A DNA stretch of 64,000 bases from Labrys sp. KNU-23 (GCF_008330945.1 NZ_CP043489.1:5033501-5097500), one strand, 5' to 3'. Numbered from the stretch's first letter, positions 17,998 through 27,037 are shown. Numbers and translations: made by a program. Notes: generated by a model from the letters alone, not told the origin.

Positions 17998-19251
17998 TCA
18001 GGCGCCGCAGGCTGCCATGGCGTCGTCCAGCGTCTTCGAGGCGCCCTCGGTCGGGATCGCTTCCGACCGGCCGACTGGCTCGCCGGCCTTGTTGATCACG
18101 GCAACGGTGAGACTGCCGCTTCTGGGCAGATCCTTGACATCCTTGGCGGCGAGCAGGGCGGCAACGCTCTGTTCGCCATTGCCGGCAGCTTCCACGCTGT
18201 CGATTGCAATTTGGCGTCCGGCAATCTTCAACGATCGCGCCGAAACGGCGGCTGCCCGCATGCGCTCGAGGTCGAGTGGCGCCAGCGCCTTGAAGGAGAG
18301 TTCGAGGCGCGCCGTCTTGTTATCGCGGCAGGCGAGGGCGACGCGGAATTGTTCGCTGGCGAATTCCGCGGTCGCCGGCAGGCCCGCAGTCTGGATGAGG
18401 GTCCAGCGGCCGTGGCTGGCCGCCAGGGTGCCGGGCGAGGTCTTGAGACCCACGCTCGGCTTGGCGATGGCGGCCATCGGCTTGTCATTCGCGCCGCCGA
18501 GCAGGCTCGAGGCCGTGACAGGTTCATCGGAGGCCGGCAGTAGAGCCGTAGCGACCCCCGTCGGGATCCACTGGCTTTCGGGCAGGACGTCGAGGCTGTT
18601 GAACGGGGTGCGCAGCGTGGTGGTGAAGAACGCTTCGTTCACCCCCATATTCTTGACGAAATCATAGACGCTGACGACTTCGCGGCCATAGTCGCGCACG
18701 ATCTGGCCCATTTCGCGGGCATCGAAGCTCTCGCCATCGGTGAATTGCGGCGAGAACTGATGCACGCCGACCTTCGAGCCGGGCACGACGAAACGGGCGG
18801 TGCCGCCCAGCATCACCATGGTGCAGGCCGAAAAGCAGCCGGCCTGATCGAAGACGGCCTGGCCGCGCTGAAGACGGGCCTGGCCGATCACGGTCATCCA
18901 TCCCGCCTTGCGGATGCGACGCCCCATGATCAAGGCAGGCTGTACCTTGCCGCCGATGGATTCGAAGGCGACGATCACCTTCGGCGCATCGGCGGGCGGC
19001 AATTGGCCGTCCACCGGTTCCGCCGGCAGGACGCCGCTCAGGCGGTTCTGCGAGAGGAAGACGGAGAAGTTTCGCGAGGTTTCGTCGACGACCTGGCCCG
19101 AGGCATTGATCACCACGCATCCGGGGCAGGACTTGCCGGAAGCCACGATGCTGAAATGCATGGGTTGGGAATCATCGCCCGCCCGGGCCATGCCGGTCGC
19201 TGCGAACAGGGCGAGAACCGCGAGGCTGGCCGGTTTGCCCGGCCGTGGCAT
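17998..19251 (-). CDS. Periplasmic ClpP/crotonase-fold protein (COG3904)
   Basis: The ATG at 19251 gives a clean signal peptide ending GMARA, so the mature protein starts near GDDSQPMHF and is periplasmic (417 residues in all). The N-terminal half has the ClpP-like layout of COG3904: IGGKVQPALIMGRRIRKAG, a nucleophile-type Ser in CFSACTMVMLGG, and a His in SKVGVHQFSP. The C-terminal 200 residues are not recognised. The enzymatic role is untested as far as I know; a serine peptidase is the likely reading. The gene is divergent from the secreted caspase-like gene across a 289-bp gap. Confidence 0.8.
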   Translation of the reverse strand: MPRPGKPASLAVLALFAATGMARAGDDSQPMHFSIVASGKSCPGCVVINASGQVVDETSRNFSVFLSQNRLSGVLPAEPVDGQLPPADAPKVIVAFESIGGKVQPALIMGRRIRKAGWMTVIGQARLQRGQAVFDQAGCFSACTMVMLGGTARFVVPGSKVGVHQFSPQFTDGESFDAREMGQIVRDYGREVVSVYDFVKNMGVNEAFFTTTLRTPFNSLDVLPESQWIPTGVATALLPASDEPVTASSLLGGANDKPMAAIAKPSVGLKTSPGTLAASHGRWTLIQTAGLPATAEFASEQFRVALACRDNKTARLELSFKALAPLDLERMRAAAVSARSLKIAGRQIAIDSVEAAGNGEQSVAALLAAKDVKDLPRSGSLTVAVINKAGEPVGRSEAIPTEGASKTLDDAMAACGA

Positions 19252-19540
19252 GAATTGTTTCGCAATGGCGGCTGCCTGGCGCAAATCCACGGCCTCTCCG
19301 ATCCCGTACACAACACTTGGGTGGCAGCCTTCATGGCCGCAAGCGCTGCTTCGTTGCAAGGATGAATTCGGTGAAATTGCCTTGAATCATGAGACGGTTG
19401 GTGGGCGTGACAATCCTGCCACAGGCATCTGCCCGAAAAATTGTGCCGGGGATGCCGGCACATCTCGATGTGCCTTTTCGCGCGTTCGATGTGTTAACAA
19501 AAAGTGATACTCTGCCAAGGTGTACAAGACCGGTCGGGCC

Positions 19541-20716
19541 ATGATGATGCGACGTTTTATGTGGAGTCTTTTTCTGCTCGCCGGCCTGTTCGTCGGGGGG
19601 CAGGCCCTGGCCGCCCAGAAGGCGGCTCTGGTGATCGGCAACAGCGCCTATCGCTCGGTGACGCCTTTGGTGAATCCAGCCAATGACGCCAACGACATGG
19701 CGGCGTCGCTGGGGCGGATCGGCTATGCGGTGACCCTGGTCAAGGACGGCGACCTGGCGGCGATGAATGACGGGCTCAGGGCGTTCCTGCGCGATGCCGA
19801 CCATGCCGACAGCGTGGTGGTGTTCTATTCGGGCCATGGCGTGCAGGTGAAGGGGCGCAACTATCTCGTCCCGGTTTCGGCCAGGATCTCGGACGAGCTC
19901 GATCTGGACACCCAGACCCTGTCGCTGGACAAGCTCCTGGAACTGGTCGACAGCGCGGCGCCGAAGGTGAAGATCGTGATCCTGGATTCGTGCCGGGACA
20001 ATCCGCTGACGCGGCAGCTGACGCGCGGGGCCGGTACGCGCGGGCTGGCGCGCATCGATCTCGACGCCTCCTCGGCCAAGGGCACGCTGATCGCCTTCTC
20101 CACGGCACCGGGCTCGGTGGCCCAGGACGGCAGCGGGCGCAACTCGCCCTTCACCACGGCGCTGCTCGCCCATATGGAGACGCCCGGCCTCGACATCCGC
20201 CAGATGTTCGGCCAGGTCAGGGCCGATGTCGACCAGTCGACCCAGGGCGGCCAGACCCCCTGGGTGAACGAGGCCATCATCGGCTCCTTCGCCATGGCCG
20301 GAAAGGTGGAAACGCCGCAGCCGGTCAAGGCGATAACGGTTGAACCTCAGGCGAATTCTCAGCCTGTGGCGCAACCTGCTATCGAGCCCCAGCCGCAGCC
20401 GGAATTTCAACAGCAGGCAGCCGTTGAGCCGGTCGAACCCACACCGGCGCCCCGCAACAGCCAAGTCGAGTTCATTTTGCCGGATTCGGGAACCAGGCGG
20501 TTGAACTGGAACGATATTTCGGGCCTGTCGGGGCAGCAATTGCGTCTGGCCCGCAACGAGATCTACGCCCGCCGTGGGCGCTATATGAAGGACACGCAAT
20601 TGCGCGCCTATTTCTCCCAATTCTCCTGGTACCGTCCCTGGACCTGGAATATCGAACTCAGTGCCGTCGAGAAAGCCAATGTCGCCTTGATCCAGCGCGC
20701 CGAGGCTGGCCAATGA
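19541..20716 (+). CDS. Secreted caspase-like peptidase (C14) with C-terminal YARHG domain
   Basis: Starting at the ATG 19541, a signal peptide ends near QALA (residue 24). A caspase-hemoglobinase domain spans about residues 26-255. The catalytic dyad is His99 in YSGHG and Cys151 in ILDSCRDNP. A proline/glutamine-rich linker (about 270-320) leads to a YARHG domain (LRLARNEIYARRGRYM ... WYRP), usually an extracellular or cell-surface module. A GTG at 19520 is an alternative start. The stop overlaps the start of the M15 peptidase by ATGA, so the two are translationally coupled. The substrate is unknown; a cell-envelope or programmed role is inference. Confidence 0.9.
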   Translation: MMMRRFMWSLFLLAGLFVGGQALAAQKAALVIGNSAYRSVTPLVNPANDANDMAASLGRIGYAVTLVKDGDLAAMNDGLRAFLRDADHADSVVVFYSGHGVQVKGRNYLVPVSARISDELDLDTQTLSLDKLLELVDSAAPKVKIVILDSCRDNPLTRQLTRGAGTRGLARIDLDASSAKGTLIAFSTAPGSVAQDGSGRNSPFTTALLAHMETPGLDIRQMFGQVRADVDQSTQGGQTPWVNEAIIGSFAMAGKVETPQPVKAITVEPQANSQPVAQPAIEPQPQPEFQQQAAVEPVEPTPAPRNSQVEFILPDSGTRRLNWNDISGLSGQQLRLARNEIYARRGRYMKDTQLRAYFSQFSWYRPWTWNIELSAVEKANVALIQRAEAGQ

Positions 20717-21501
20717 GGGCTGTCGTGCGTACCGGAATACTGGCTTTCGGGATCTCGATGGCGTTTGCATCGACGGCGTTGGCCGATAATGACTTGGATG
20801 CCCTGGTGGCGGCCTATCCCGATTTCATCGCGGGCTATGACGCCAAGGATCTCATCCTGAAGAACGGCCAGCATATTGCGCTGTCCAACGGCATCGCCAA
20901 CAAGACGCCGGAACAGCGCATCGAAAAGGCCGATATCCGCGACATGTTCGCCATGCCCTATACGCTCGGGGCACATTACAAGCAGCCGGCTACGCCGGCC
21001 GACGATCCCGGCCGTGCGCGCAACCAGACGCTGTTCGATGCCATGTATGGCGATTGCACGAAGGGGCAGGTCAAGCTCAAGACCATCCGTTGGCTGCCCG
21101 GTTTGGGGGGCGGCACGCTACGCGTGGCCACGGCCAATGGCGTTGCCGACCGGCTGGAAGCCGTCTCGCGCGATCTCGAAGCCTTGCCGGCAAAATTCCA
21201 TGTCTATCTCAAGCCTTCGGCCGGGACCTTCAACTGCCGTGTGATTGCTGGTACCTCGCGTATGAGCATGCACGCCTACGCTGCGGCGATCGACATCAAT
21301 GTGAAGTTCACCGATTATTGGCGCTGGGGCGGTGCCAAGAAGGAGACGGACAAGGTCTCCTACAAGAATCGCATCCCGATGGAGATTGTCGAGGTCTTCG
21401 AAAAGCACGGATTCATCTGGGGTGGAAAATGGTATCACTACGACACCATGCATTTCGAATATAGACCTGAAATCATTGCGTTGGCGAAAAATCTTAAGTG
21501 A
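20713..21501 (+). CDS. Secreted M15-family metallopeptidase (D-Ala-D-Ala carboxypeptidase-like)
   Basis: A signal peptide ends at about residue 24 (ASTALA). The zinc-binding set of peptidase M15 is visible: His and Asp in MSMHAYAAAIDIN, and a late His in WYHYDTMHFEYRPE. This family cleaves peptidoglycan stem peptides, either as endolysin-like endopeptidase or as D,D-carboxypeptidase. The length of 262 residues includes a family-specific N-terminal region (DLDALVAAYPDFIAGYD). The start overlaps the caspase stop by four bases. SixA follows after 7 bp, so all three may be one transcript. Confidence 0.9.
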   Translation: MRAVVRTGILAFGISMAFASTALADNDLDALVAAYPDFIAGYDAKDLILKNGQHIALSNGIANKTPEQRIEKADIRDMFAMPYTLGAHYKQPATPADDPGRARNQTLFDAMYGDCTKGQVKLKTIRWLPGLGGGTLRVATANGVADRLEAVSRDLEALPAKFHVYLKPSAGTFNCRVIAGTSRMSMHAYAAAIDINVKFTDYWRWGGAKKETDKVSYKNRIPMEIVEVFEKHGFIWGGKWYHYDTMHFEYRPEIIALAKNLK

Positions 21502-21508
21502 TTGATCA

Positions 21509-22018
21509 ATGAAGCGCCTGATGTTGCTGCGGCACTCGAAATCCGACTATCCCGCTGGCGTTTCCGATCATGAGCGCCCGCTTGCTCCACGGGGGCAGCG
21601 TGACGCGCCGCGCATGGGCCGGGAGATCGCCCGGCGTGGTCTGTTGCCTGATCATGTGATCGCCTCGACCGCGCGTCGCACGCGCGAGACGCTGGCCTTG
21701 ATCGAGGGCAATCTGGGGCCGCACACGCTGCATTTCGAGCGGGCGATCTATGAGGCACCGCCGGAAACGATACTGCGCGTCATCCGCGCGGTGGCACCCA
21801 AGGTGCAGACCCTGCTGATCGTCGGCCATAACCCCGGCCTGGAGCAGGTCGCGGCCTTCCTGACACGGGGGGCGGGAACGGTGGCCGATCCGCTCAGCGG
21901 CAAATTTCCGACGTCTGCCCTTGCCGTTCTCGACTTCGAGCTCGATGATTGGGCCGAGATTGCCGGCCATCAGGCGGCGCTGGCCTTGTTCCTTTCGCCG
22001 AAGATGCTGGACCGCTAG
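21509..22018 (+). CDS. SixA-like histidine phosphatase
   Basis: This 169-residue histidine-phosphatase superfamily protein has the phospho-acceptor RHS at residues 8-10 (LLRHSKSDYP). SixA proteins have RHAKSDW here, so this is the SixA branch and not phosphoglycerate mutase. The second His is in LLIVGHNPGLEQVA. SixA removes phosphate from His residues of phosphorelay or PTS proteins. No phosphorelay gene is adjacent. It lies 7 bp after the M15 peptidase. Confidence 0.87.
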   Translation: MKRLMLLRHSKSDYPAGVSDHERPLAPRGQRDAPRMGREIARRGLLPDHVIASTARRTRETLALIEGNLGPHTLHFERAIYEAPPETILRVIRAVAPKVQTLLIVGHNPGLEQVAAFLTRGAGTVADPLSGKFPTSALAVLDFELDDWAEIAGHQAALALFLSPKMLDR

Positions 22019-22072
22019 CGCCTGTTTTCGGCTGATTGTCGCGTCAAGGCAGATGATTGGAAGGAGCAACTG

Positions 22073-22531
22073 ATGCGATTGATCGGAAACCTGATCTGGT
22101 TCGTCTTCGGCGGCGTTTTCCTGGGCATCGCCTGGTTTCTGCTCGGCCTGCTGGCCTTCATTACCATCGTCGGCATTCCCTGGGGGCGGGCCTGCCTGAC
22201 GATCTCGAATTTCTGCTTCTTTCCGTTCGGGCGCGAAGCGATCAGCCGGCGCGAGCTCTATCAGAGGGACGATATCGGTACCGGCGGCCTCGGCCTGATC
22301 GGGAATGTGATCTGGTTCGTCTTCGCCGGCCTCTGGCTGGCGATCGGCCATGTCTGCTCGGCGCTGTTCTGCTTCGTCACCATCATCGGCATTCCCTTCG
22401 GTATTCAGCACCTCAAGCTCGCCGGCATCGCCATTGCGCCGATCGGGCAGACCATCGTTCCCAAGGAAGTGGCCGAGGCCGCCCGGCGCGGTAGCGCGCA
22501 AGTTCGGGTCGAGACGCTGAGGCGCCGATAG
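22073..22531 (+). CDS. YccF family inner-membrane protein
   Basis: This 152-residue protein has two copies of the YccF motif, LIGNLIWFVFGG and LIGNVIWFVFAG. Each is followed by a hydrophobic hairpin and then FITIVGIPWG or FVTIIGIPFG. Four membrane helices are predicted. The family is widespread and its role is not established. The ATG is preceded by GGAAGGAGC. The gene ends 33 bp before the convergent aminotransferase. Confidence 0.9.
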   Translation: MRLIGNLIWFVFGGVFLGIAWFLLGLLAFITIVGIPWGRACLTISNFCFFPFGREAISRRELYQRDDIGTGGLGLIGNVIWFVFAGLWLAIGHVCSALFCFVTIIGIPFGIQHLKLAGIAIAPIGQTIVPKEVAEAARRGSAQVRVETLRRR

Positions 22532-22564
22532 GAAAAGGCCGATTACGCCCGCTATGACAGGGCG

Positions 22565-23686
22565 TTAGTCGAACTCTTTCAGAAACTCACTGACACGGGC
22601 GAGGCCCTCGCGCAGGACGGTGCTGCCATTGGCGTAACCGATGCGCAGATACCCCTCCATGTCCATGGCGCTGCCTGGTGTGAACAACACGCCGGTGCGC
22701 TCCAGCAGGCGGATGCACAAGGCCTCCGAGGCAATGGGAAGGTCGTATTTCAAGAGGGCCGTGGTGCCGGAGCGCGGCTTGATATAGCTGATCCGCGGCT
22801 GTTCCCTGACCCAGGCGTCGAGGATCGCGAGGTTGCCGCGCACGATAGAGCGGCTGCGCGCCAGGACCTTGTCGCGGTTCTCCAACGCCATGGTGGCGAA
22901 ATGATCGTCGATCATACCGACACTGATGGTGTTGTAATCGCGGTGGATGGAGACGGCGTGGATCAGGTCGACGGGACCGGCGATCCAGCCAAGGCGCAGG
23001 CCCGCCAGCGAATAGGCCTTGGACATGCTGGCCGTGCTGATGCCCTTTTCGTAGAGATCGGCCATGGAGGCGGTGAAGCCGTTGCCCTCCTGATCGATGC
23101 CGCGATAGACCTCGTCGCACAGTACATAGGCGCCGCAGGTATGCGCGATGGCGGCGATCTCGCTCAGGAATGCCTCGTCCATCAGCGCGCCCGTGGGATT
23201 GTTGGGATTGTTGATGGCGATCAGCTTGGTGCCGGGCAAAGCGAGGCGGCGCAGTTCTTCGAGATCGGGCAGGAAGCCGTTCTCTTCGCGCAGTTTCAGG
23301 ATCTGTACGTCGGCGCCGTAGCTGGCTGGAATGGAATAATGCTGCTGATAGGTCGGCAGCACCGAGATCACGCGGTCACCCGGCTCAACCAGGGTTTCGT
23401 GCACAAGGGCATTGGCACCGATCGCGCCATGGGCCACCACGATGTTCTCAATCTTCTGGCGGGCATAGGTCGCCGCGATGGCAGACCGCAGGCGGTCGCT
23501 GCCCTCGATGGCACCATAGGTCATCTTCATCGCCAAGAGGTCGTCGAGTGCGCTCTGCGGCTTGCCGGCGATCTCGAGCAATTGCGCGATCGTCAGCGAT
23601 TCGACGCAAGTCTCCGCCAGATTGTGCGAACAATGGTTCTCATACCCGTTCATCCAGATCTCGACGCCGAAATTGCGAATCTTCAT
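22565..23686 (-). CDS. PLP-dependent fold-type I aminotransferase
   Basis: The ATG at 23686 gives the family N-terminus MKIRNFGVEIWMNGYENH. The longer frame to 23755 would run through the operator region and is rejected. Conserved aminotransferase class I/II features are NNPNNPTG, the Asp of CDEVYRG, the PLP-binding Lys in SMSKAYSLAGLRLGW, and the substrate-carboxylate Arg in YLRIGY. The subgroup resembles proteins annotated as capreomycidine synthase-like or generic aspartate-type aminotransferases. The substrate is unknown. It is divergent from the XRE-cupin regulator, which very likely controls it. Confidence 0.88.
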   Translation of the reverse strand: MKIRNFGVEIWMNGYENHCSHNLAETCVESLTIAQLLEIAGKPQSALDDLLAMKMTYGAIEGSDRLRSAIAATYARQKIENIVVAHGAIGANALVHETLVEPGDRVISVLPTYQQHYSIPASYGADVQILKLREENGFLPDLEELRRLALPGTKLIAINNPNNPTGALMDEAFLSEIAAIAHTCGAYVLCDEVYRGIDQEGNGFTASMADLYEKGISTASMSKAYSLAGLRLGWIAGPVDLIHAVSIHRDYNTISVGMIDDHFATMALENRDKVLARSRSIVRGNLAILDAWVREQPRISYIKPRSGTTALLKYDLPIASEALCIRLLERTGVLFTPGSAMDMEGYLRIGYANGSTVLREGLARVSEFLKEFD

Positions 23687-23711
23687 GACCGATTGCCGCC
23701 TTGCTTGTTGC

Positions 23712-23747
23712 GCATTATATTGCTCATCTCTATGTGCATTATATTGC
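23712..23747. promoter_or_regulatory. Double operator in the aminotransferase/XRE divergent promoter
   Basis: The 12-mer GCATTATATTGC occurs twice on the plus strand, at 23712-23723 and 23736-23747, exactly 24 bp apart. Each copy is a near-palindrome (GCAnTATAnTGC). The sites lie 22-58 bp from the two opposing start codons, where they would overlap both promoters. The simplest reading is binding by the adjacent XRE protein, giving autoregulation and control of the aminotransferase. Confidence 0.7.
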
Positions 23748-23769
23748 GCAGTCAAGGGGTGAGGGTGGA

Positions 23770-24312
23770 ATGGCGGATGTGCTCGTCCATGTCGGGGCCA
23801 ATGTCCGGCGTCTGCGCGCCGCTGCAGGATTGAGCCAAGCGGCCCTCGCGGAGGCCAGCGGCCTCAGCCGGCGACTGATCGTGGCGGTGGAGGCGGGAGA
23901 CGCCAATATCTCCCTGGCCAATCTCGATCGGCTGGCTGGAGTCCTCGGCGTGGATTTCGGAGCGATCGTCCGCGATCCCGGCCAGGCCGGCAATCAGCGC
24001 GTCGATCAACTCGGTTGGCGTGGGGCTCATCCGGACAGCCGCGCAGCCTTTCTCGGTGCCGCGCCGGCGCGGCAGGCGGCAGAGCTCTGGATCTGGAGCC
24101 TCGGTCCCGGTGACCGCTACGAGGCCCTGCCGGATGCCGAGGGCTGGCGCGAGATGCTTTATGTGATCGAGGGGGGGCTGACGGTCGAGACCTCCGATGG
24201 AAACGAGATCGTTGCGGCAGGAGATTTCCTCATTTTCGATAGCGCGCAGTCCTACGCCTATGTGAATACAGGGGAGAATATCGTGCGTTTCGTGCGCAAC
24301 GTGGTGTCGTGA
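23770..24312 (+). CDS. XRE-type regulator with C-terminal cupin domain
   Basis: The ATG at 23770 follows GAGGGTGGA, while the open frame upstream crosses the operator. This 180-residue protein has a Cro/C1 helix-turn-helix (residues about 10-62, LRAAAGLSQAALAEASGLSR). A cupin fold follows at about 100-175 (GWREMLYVIEGGLTVETSDG and DFLIFDSAQSYAYVN), a small-molecule sensor. Such regulators often control amino-acid or polyamine metabolism genes next to them. The divergent aminotransferase and the two operator copies support a local role. Confidence 0.92.
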   Translation: MADVLVHVGANVRRLRAAAGLSQAALAEASGLSRRLIVAVEAGDANISLANLDRLAGVLGVDFGAIVRDPGQAGNQRVDQLGWRGAHPDSRAAFLGAAPARQAAELWIWSLGPGDRYEALPDAEGWREMLYVIEGGLTVETSDGNEIVAAGDFLIFDSAQSYAYVNTGENIVRFVRNVVS

Positions 24313-24323
24313 CGAGGCTCTTG

Positions 24324-24400
24324 GGAGCGCGGACATCCTGTCCGCTCTTGGAGACGGTTTTCCCGGAGCACGAAAAGCGCGGACAGGATGTCCGCGCTCC
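24324..24400. repeat. Long inverted repeat (REP-like) between XRE-cupin and ycjX
   Basis: Two arms, 24324-24345 and 24379-24400, are perfect reverse complements over 22 bases, with a 33-nt spacer. Each arm contains a smaller palindrome based on GCGGACA and TGTCCGC. The unit GCGCGGACATCCTGTCCGC resembles short palindromic repeats seen between genes in some bacteria. It could fold into a strong cruciform or RNA hairpin and stop transcription. Only one copy occurs in the window. Confidence 0.75.
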
Positions 24401-24480
24401 GATTTCTTCCCGGGGCAGGTTTTGTCGATTCAATGCCGGTGCTGGAATTTTGCCGCACTTGCCCCTAAGTGATGCGGACC

Positions 24481-25956
24481 ATGCCGCCACAAGCCTCCTC
24501 CTGGATGTCCGTATTCGACGAAGCGCTGATCGCGGCCAAGAGCCTGGCGGGTTTTGCGACGTCGAGCTTCAATCCGACCGTTCGCCTCGGCGTCACCGGC
24601 CTTTCGCGTGCCGGCAAGACCGTGTTCATCACCGCTCTGGTGCAGGCTCTGGTCGAGGGCGGGCGCCTGCCGGTGTTTCGCGCCCAGGCCGAAGGGCGTA
24701 TCGCCAATTCCTCGCTGTCGCCTCAGCCGGACGATACGGTGCCGCGCTTCGACTATGAGGCCCATCTCTCCGATCTCACGGGGGTGGCGCGGCACTGGCC
24801 CGATTCGACACGCCAGATCTCGGAACTGCGCCTGGTCATCGATTTCCAGTCGAACCGGCGCTTTACCACCGGCATGTCGCGCCTGACCCTCGACATCGTC
24901 GACTATCCCGGCGAGTGGCTGCTCGATCTCCCGCTGCTGAATATGAGCTACGCCGAATGGTCCGCGCAGACGATTGCCGCCAGCCGCGAGGGATCGCGTC
25001 TGGCCATCGCCGGCCCCTGGCATGAAATGCTGGCCAGGCTCGATCCTGCTGCGGCGGAAAACGAGACCCTGGCGCGTGAGGCTGCCGCGCTGTTCACTGC
25101 CTATCTCAAGGCCGGGCGCGACGAGCGATTCGCACTCTCCACCCTGCCGCCGGGCCGCTTCCTGCTGCCGGGCGATCTCGAAGGCTCTCCGGCCCTGACC
25201 TTCGCGCCGCTCGATCTCTCCAAGGCCGGTGATATCAAGCCGGGCTCTCTCCATGCCATGATGGAGCGGCGCTTCGAGGCCTATAAGCACAAGATCGTGC
25301 GTCCTTTCTTCACGCATCACTTCGCCCGGCTCGACCGCCAGATCGTGCTGGTCGACGCGCTTTCCGCGCTCAATGCCGGTCCCCAGGCGGTGCACGATCT
25401 CGAAACCGCCCTGACGTCGGTGCTGTCGGCTTTTCGGGTCGGAGCCAATAGCTGGTGGTCGGCAATCTTCCGACCGCGCATCCAGAAGATCCTGTTCGCG
25501 GCGACCAAGGCCGATCATCTGCATCACACCAGCCATGACCGCCTCGAGGCGATCCTGCGCAAGATGGCGGATGGGGCCATCGGCCGGGCGGCCTTTTCGG
25601 GCGCCAGCGTGGATGTGGTGGCACTCGCCTCCATCCGCGCTACCAGGGAGGCCAGCGTCAAGCAGGGTCGCGAAAACCTGCCCTGCATCATTGGCACGCC
25701 CATGGCCGGTGAGCGCTCGGCCGACGAGGTCTTCGACGGTGAGGCCGAGATCGCCGTGTTCCCCGGCGAACTGCCCGAAGATCCCAATACCGTGTTCTCG
25801 AGCGCCGGCTTCAACGGCCTCGAAAACCTCCGGGAAGGCGGGGTGGACTACCGTTTCATCCGCTTCCGTCCACCCAGACTGGAAGACGGGCAGATCTTTC
25901 CCCATATTCGCCTGGACCGGGCGCTCGAATTCCTGATCGGCGACAAACTGGCGTGA
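24481..25956 (+). CDS. ycjX: YcjX-family stress GTPase/ATPase (DUF463)
   Basis: This protein of about 490 residues has a P-loop, GLSRAGKT, early in the chain, a switch-like DIVDYPGEWLLDL, and a base-specificity-type KADHLHHTSHDR segment. It is a predicted dynamin-like or Ras-like NTPase of the phage-shock-associated YcjX family and is probably membrane-peripheral. The start is uncertain among GTG 24469, ATG 24481 and ATG 24505, none with a strong ribosome site; 24481 is listed. It is followed after 4 bp by ycjF, the usual partner. Confidence 0.9.
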   Translation: MPPQASSWMSVFDEALIAAKSLAGFATSSFNPTVRLGVTGLSRAGKTVFITALVQALVEGGRLPVFRAQAEGRIANSSLSPQPDDTVPRFDYEAHLSDLTGVARHWPDSTRQISELRLVIDFQSNRRFTTGMSRLTLDIVDYPGEWLLDLPLLNMSYAEWSAQTIAASREGSRLAIAGPWHEMLARLDPAAAENETLAREAAALFTAYLKAGRDERFALSTLPPGRFLLPGDLEGSPALTFAPLDLSKAGDIKPGSLHAMMERRFEAYKHKIVRPFFTHHFARLDRQIVLVDALSALNAGPQAVHDLETALTSVLSAFRVGANSWWSAIFRPRIQKILFAATKADHLHHTSHDRLEAILRKMADGAIGRAAFSGASVDVVALASIRATREASVKQGRENLPCIIGTPMAGERSADEVFDGEAEIAVFPGELPEDPNTVFSSAGFNGLENLREGGVDYRFIRFRPPRLEDGQIFPHIRLDRALEFLIGDKLA

Positions 25957-25960
25957 GCGA

Positions 25961-26986
25961 ATGAATACGGAACCCCGCAAGCCGCGTGCCTTCCGCCTCG
26001 ACGATCCCAATGTGGTGATGGCCGATACGCCGGTTGCGACCGGCATGAGGCGCGGCCATGTGGTGGTGACGCCCGAACCGGAAGCCTTCGAGGACGCGGC
26101 TGCCGAGGTCGTGCCGCAGCGGCCGCGCCGTTCGCGCTGGGGTACCTTGTTCTGGTCGGCCGTGGGGGGGCTTGTGTCCCTGACTGTCGGCCTTTCTCTT
26201 ACCAAGCTGATCGACGACCTCTTCTCCTATGCAGGCTGGCTTGGCTGGCTCGGCGCCGCCCTGACAGGGCTGGCGGTGCTGGCTTTCGCTGTCATCGCCA
26301 TCCGGGAGGTCACCGGCCTGATGCGGCTGTCGCGCATCGAGCATCTGCACGACCGGGCATTGCTGGCCATCGCCAAGGATGATCGTGATGCGGCGCGTGG
26401 CCTGTCGCGCGATCTCGTCAAGCTCTATGCCGCCAATCCGCGCATGGCCAGGGCCCGCGCGGCGGTGGAGGCTGCAGCCGGCGATATCGTCGACGGCGCC
26501 GATCTGATCCGGATCACCGAGCGCGAGCTGATGGGGCCGCTCGATGCGGAGGCCCAAAGGATTATCGCCGATGCGGCCAAGCGCGTATCGCTGGTCACCG
26601 CGGTCAGCCCGCGCGCTTTGGTGGACATGTTTTTCGTGAGCGCGGAGACGCTGCGCGTGATTCGGCGGCTCGCGACCCTCTATGGCGGCCGGCCGGGGGG
26701 GCTGGGCATGATGCGCCTCCTGCGCCACGCACTCGGCAATCTTGCCATCACCGGTGGGATGGCCGCTGGTGATTCGCTGATTAGCCAGGCACTTGGCCAC
26801 GGCCTGGCCTCGCGTATATCAGCCAAGCTGGGCGAGGGCGTCCTGAACGGCATCCTGACCGCGCGGCTTGGACTTGCGGCCATGATGGCGAGCAGGCCGA
26901 TGCCCTTCGACGCCTTGCCGAGGCCAGGCGTGACGGATGTCGCCGGAGGCCTCATTCTAAAGAGCAAGGAGGACCCTGCCTCCTAA
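25961..26986 (+). CDS. ycjF: YcjF-family membrane protein (TIGR01620/DUF697)
   Basis: This 341-residue protein has a basic N-terminus, two membrane helices at about residues 63-82 and 88-115, and a C-terminal DUF697 region (SPRALVDMFFVSAETLRVIRR and a glycine-rich hydrophobic hairpin). YcjF and YcjX are nearly always encoded together and are thought to act at the inner membrane under envelope stress. The 4-bp spacing supports an operon. The C-terminal tail GGLILKSKEDPAS is soluble. Confidence 0.92.
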   Translation: MNTEPRKPRAFRLDDPNVVMADTPVATGMRRGHVVVTPEPEAFEDAAAEVVPQRPRRSRWGTLFWSAVGGLVSLTVGLSLTKLIDDLFSYAGWLGWLGAALTGLAVLAFAVIAIREVTGLMRLSRIEHLHDRALLAIAKDDRDAARGLSRDLVKLYAANPRMARARAAVEAAAGDIVDGADLIRITERELMGPLDAEAQRIIADAAKRVSLVTAVSPRALVDMFFVSAETLRVIRRLATLYGGRPGGLGMMRLLRHALGNLAITGGMAAGDSLISQALGHGLASRISAKLGEGVLNGILTARLGLAAMMASRPMPFDALPRPGVTDVAGGLILKSKEDPAS

Positions 26987-27037
26987 GCCATGTGCACAAC
27001 TTTATCGTTTTCAACGAATCGGTGACAACGAAGATCA

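Noticed and set aside
24309-24758. Open frame through the REP-like palindrome into ycjX
   Set aside because: Its first part encodes the palindrome and its second part overlaps ycjX out of frame, so it is not a gene.
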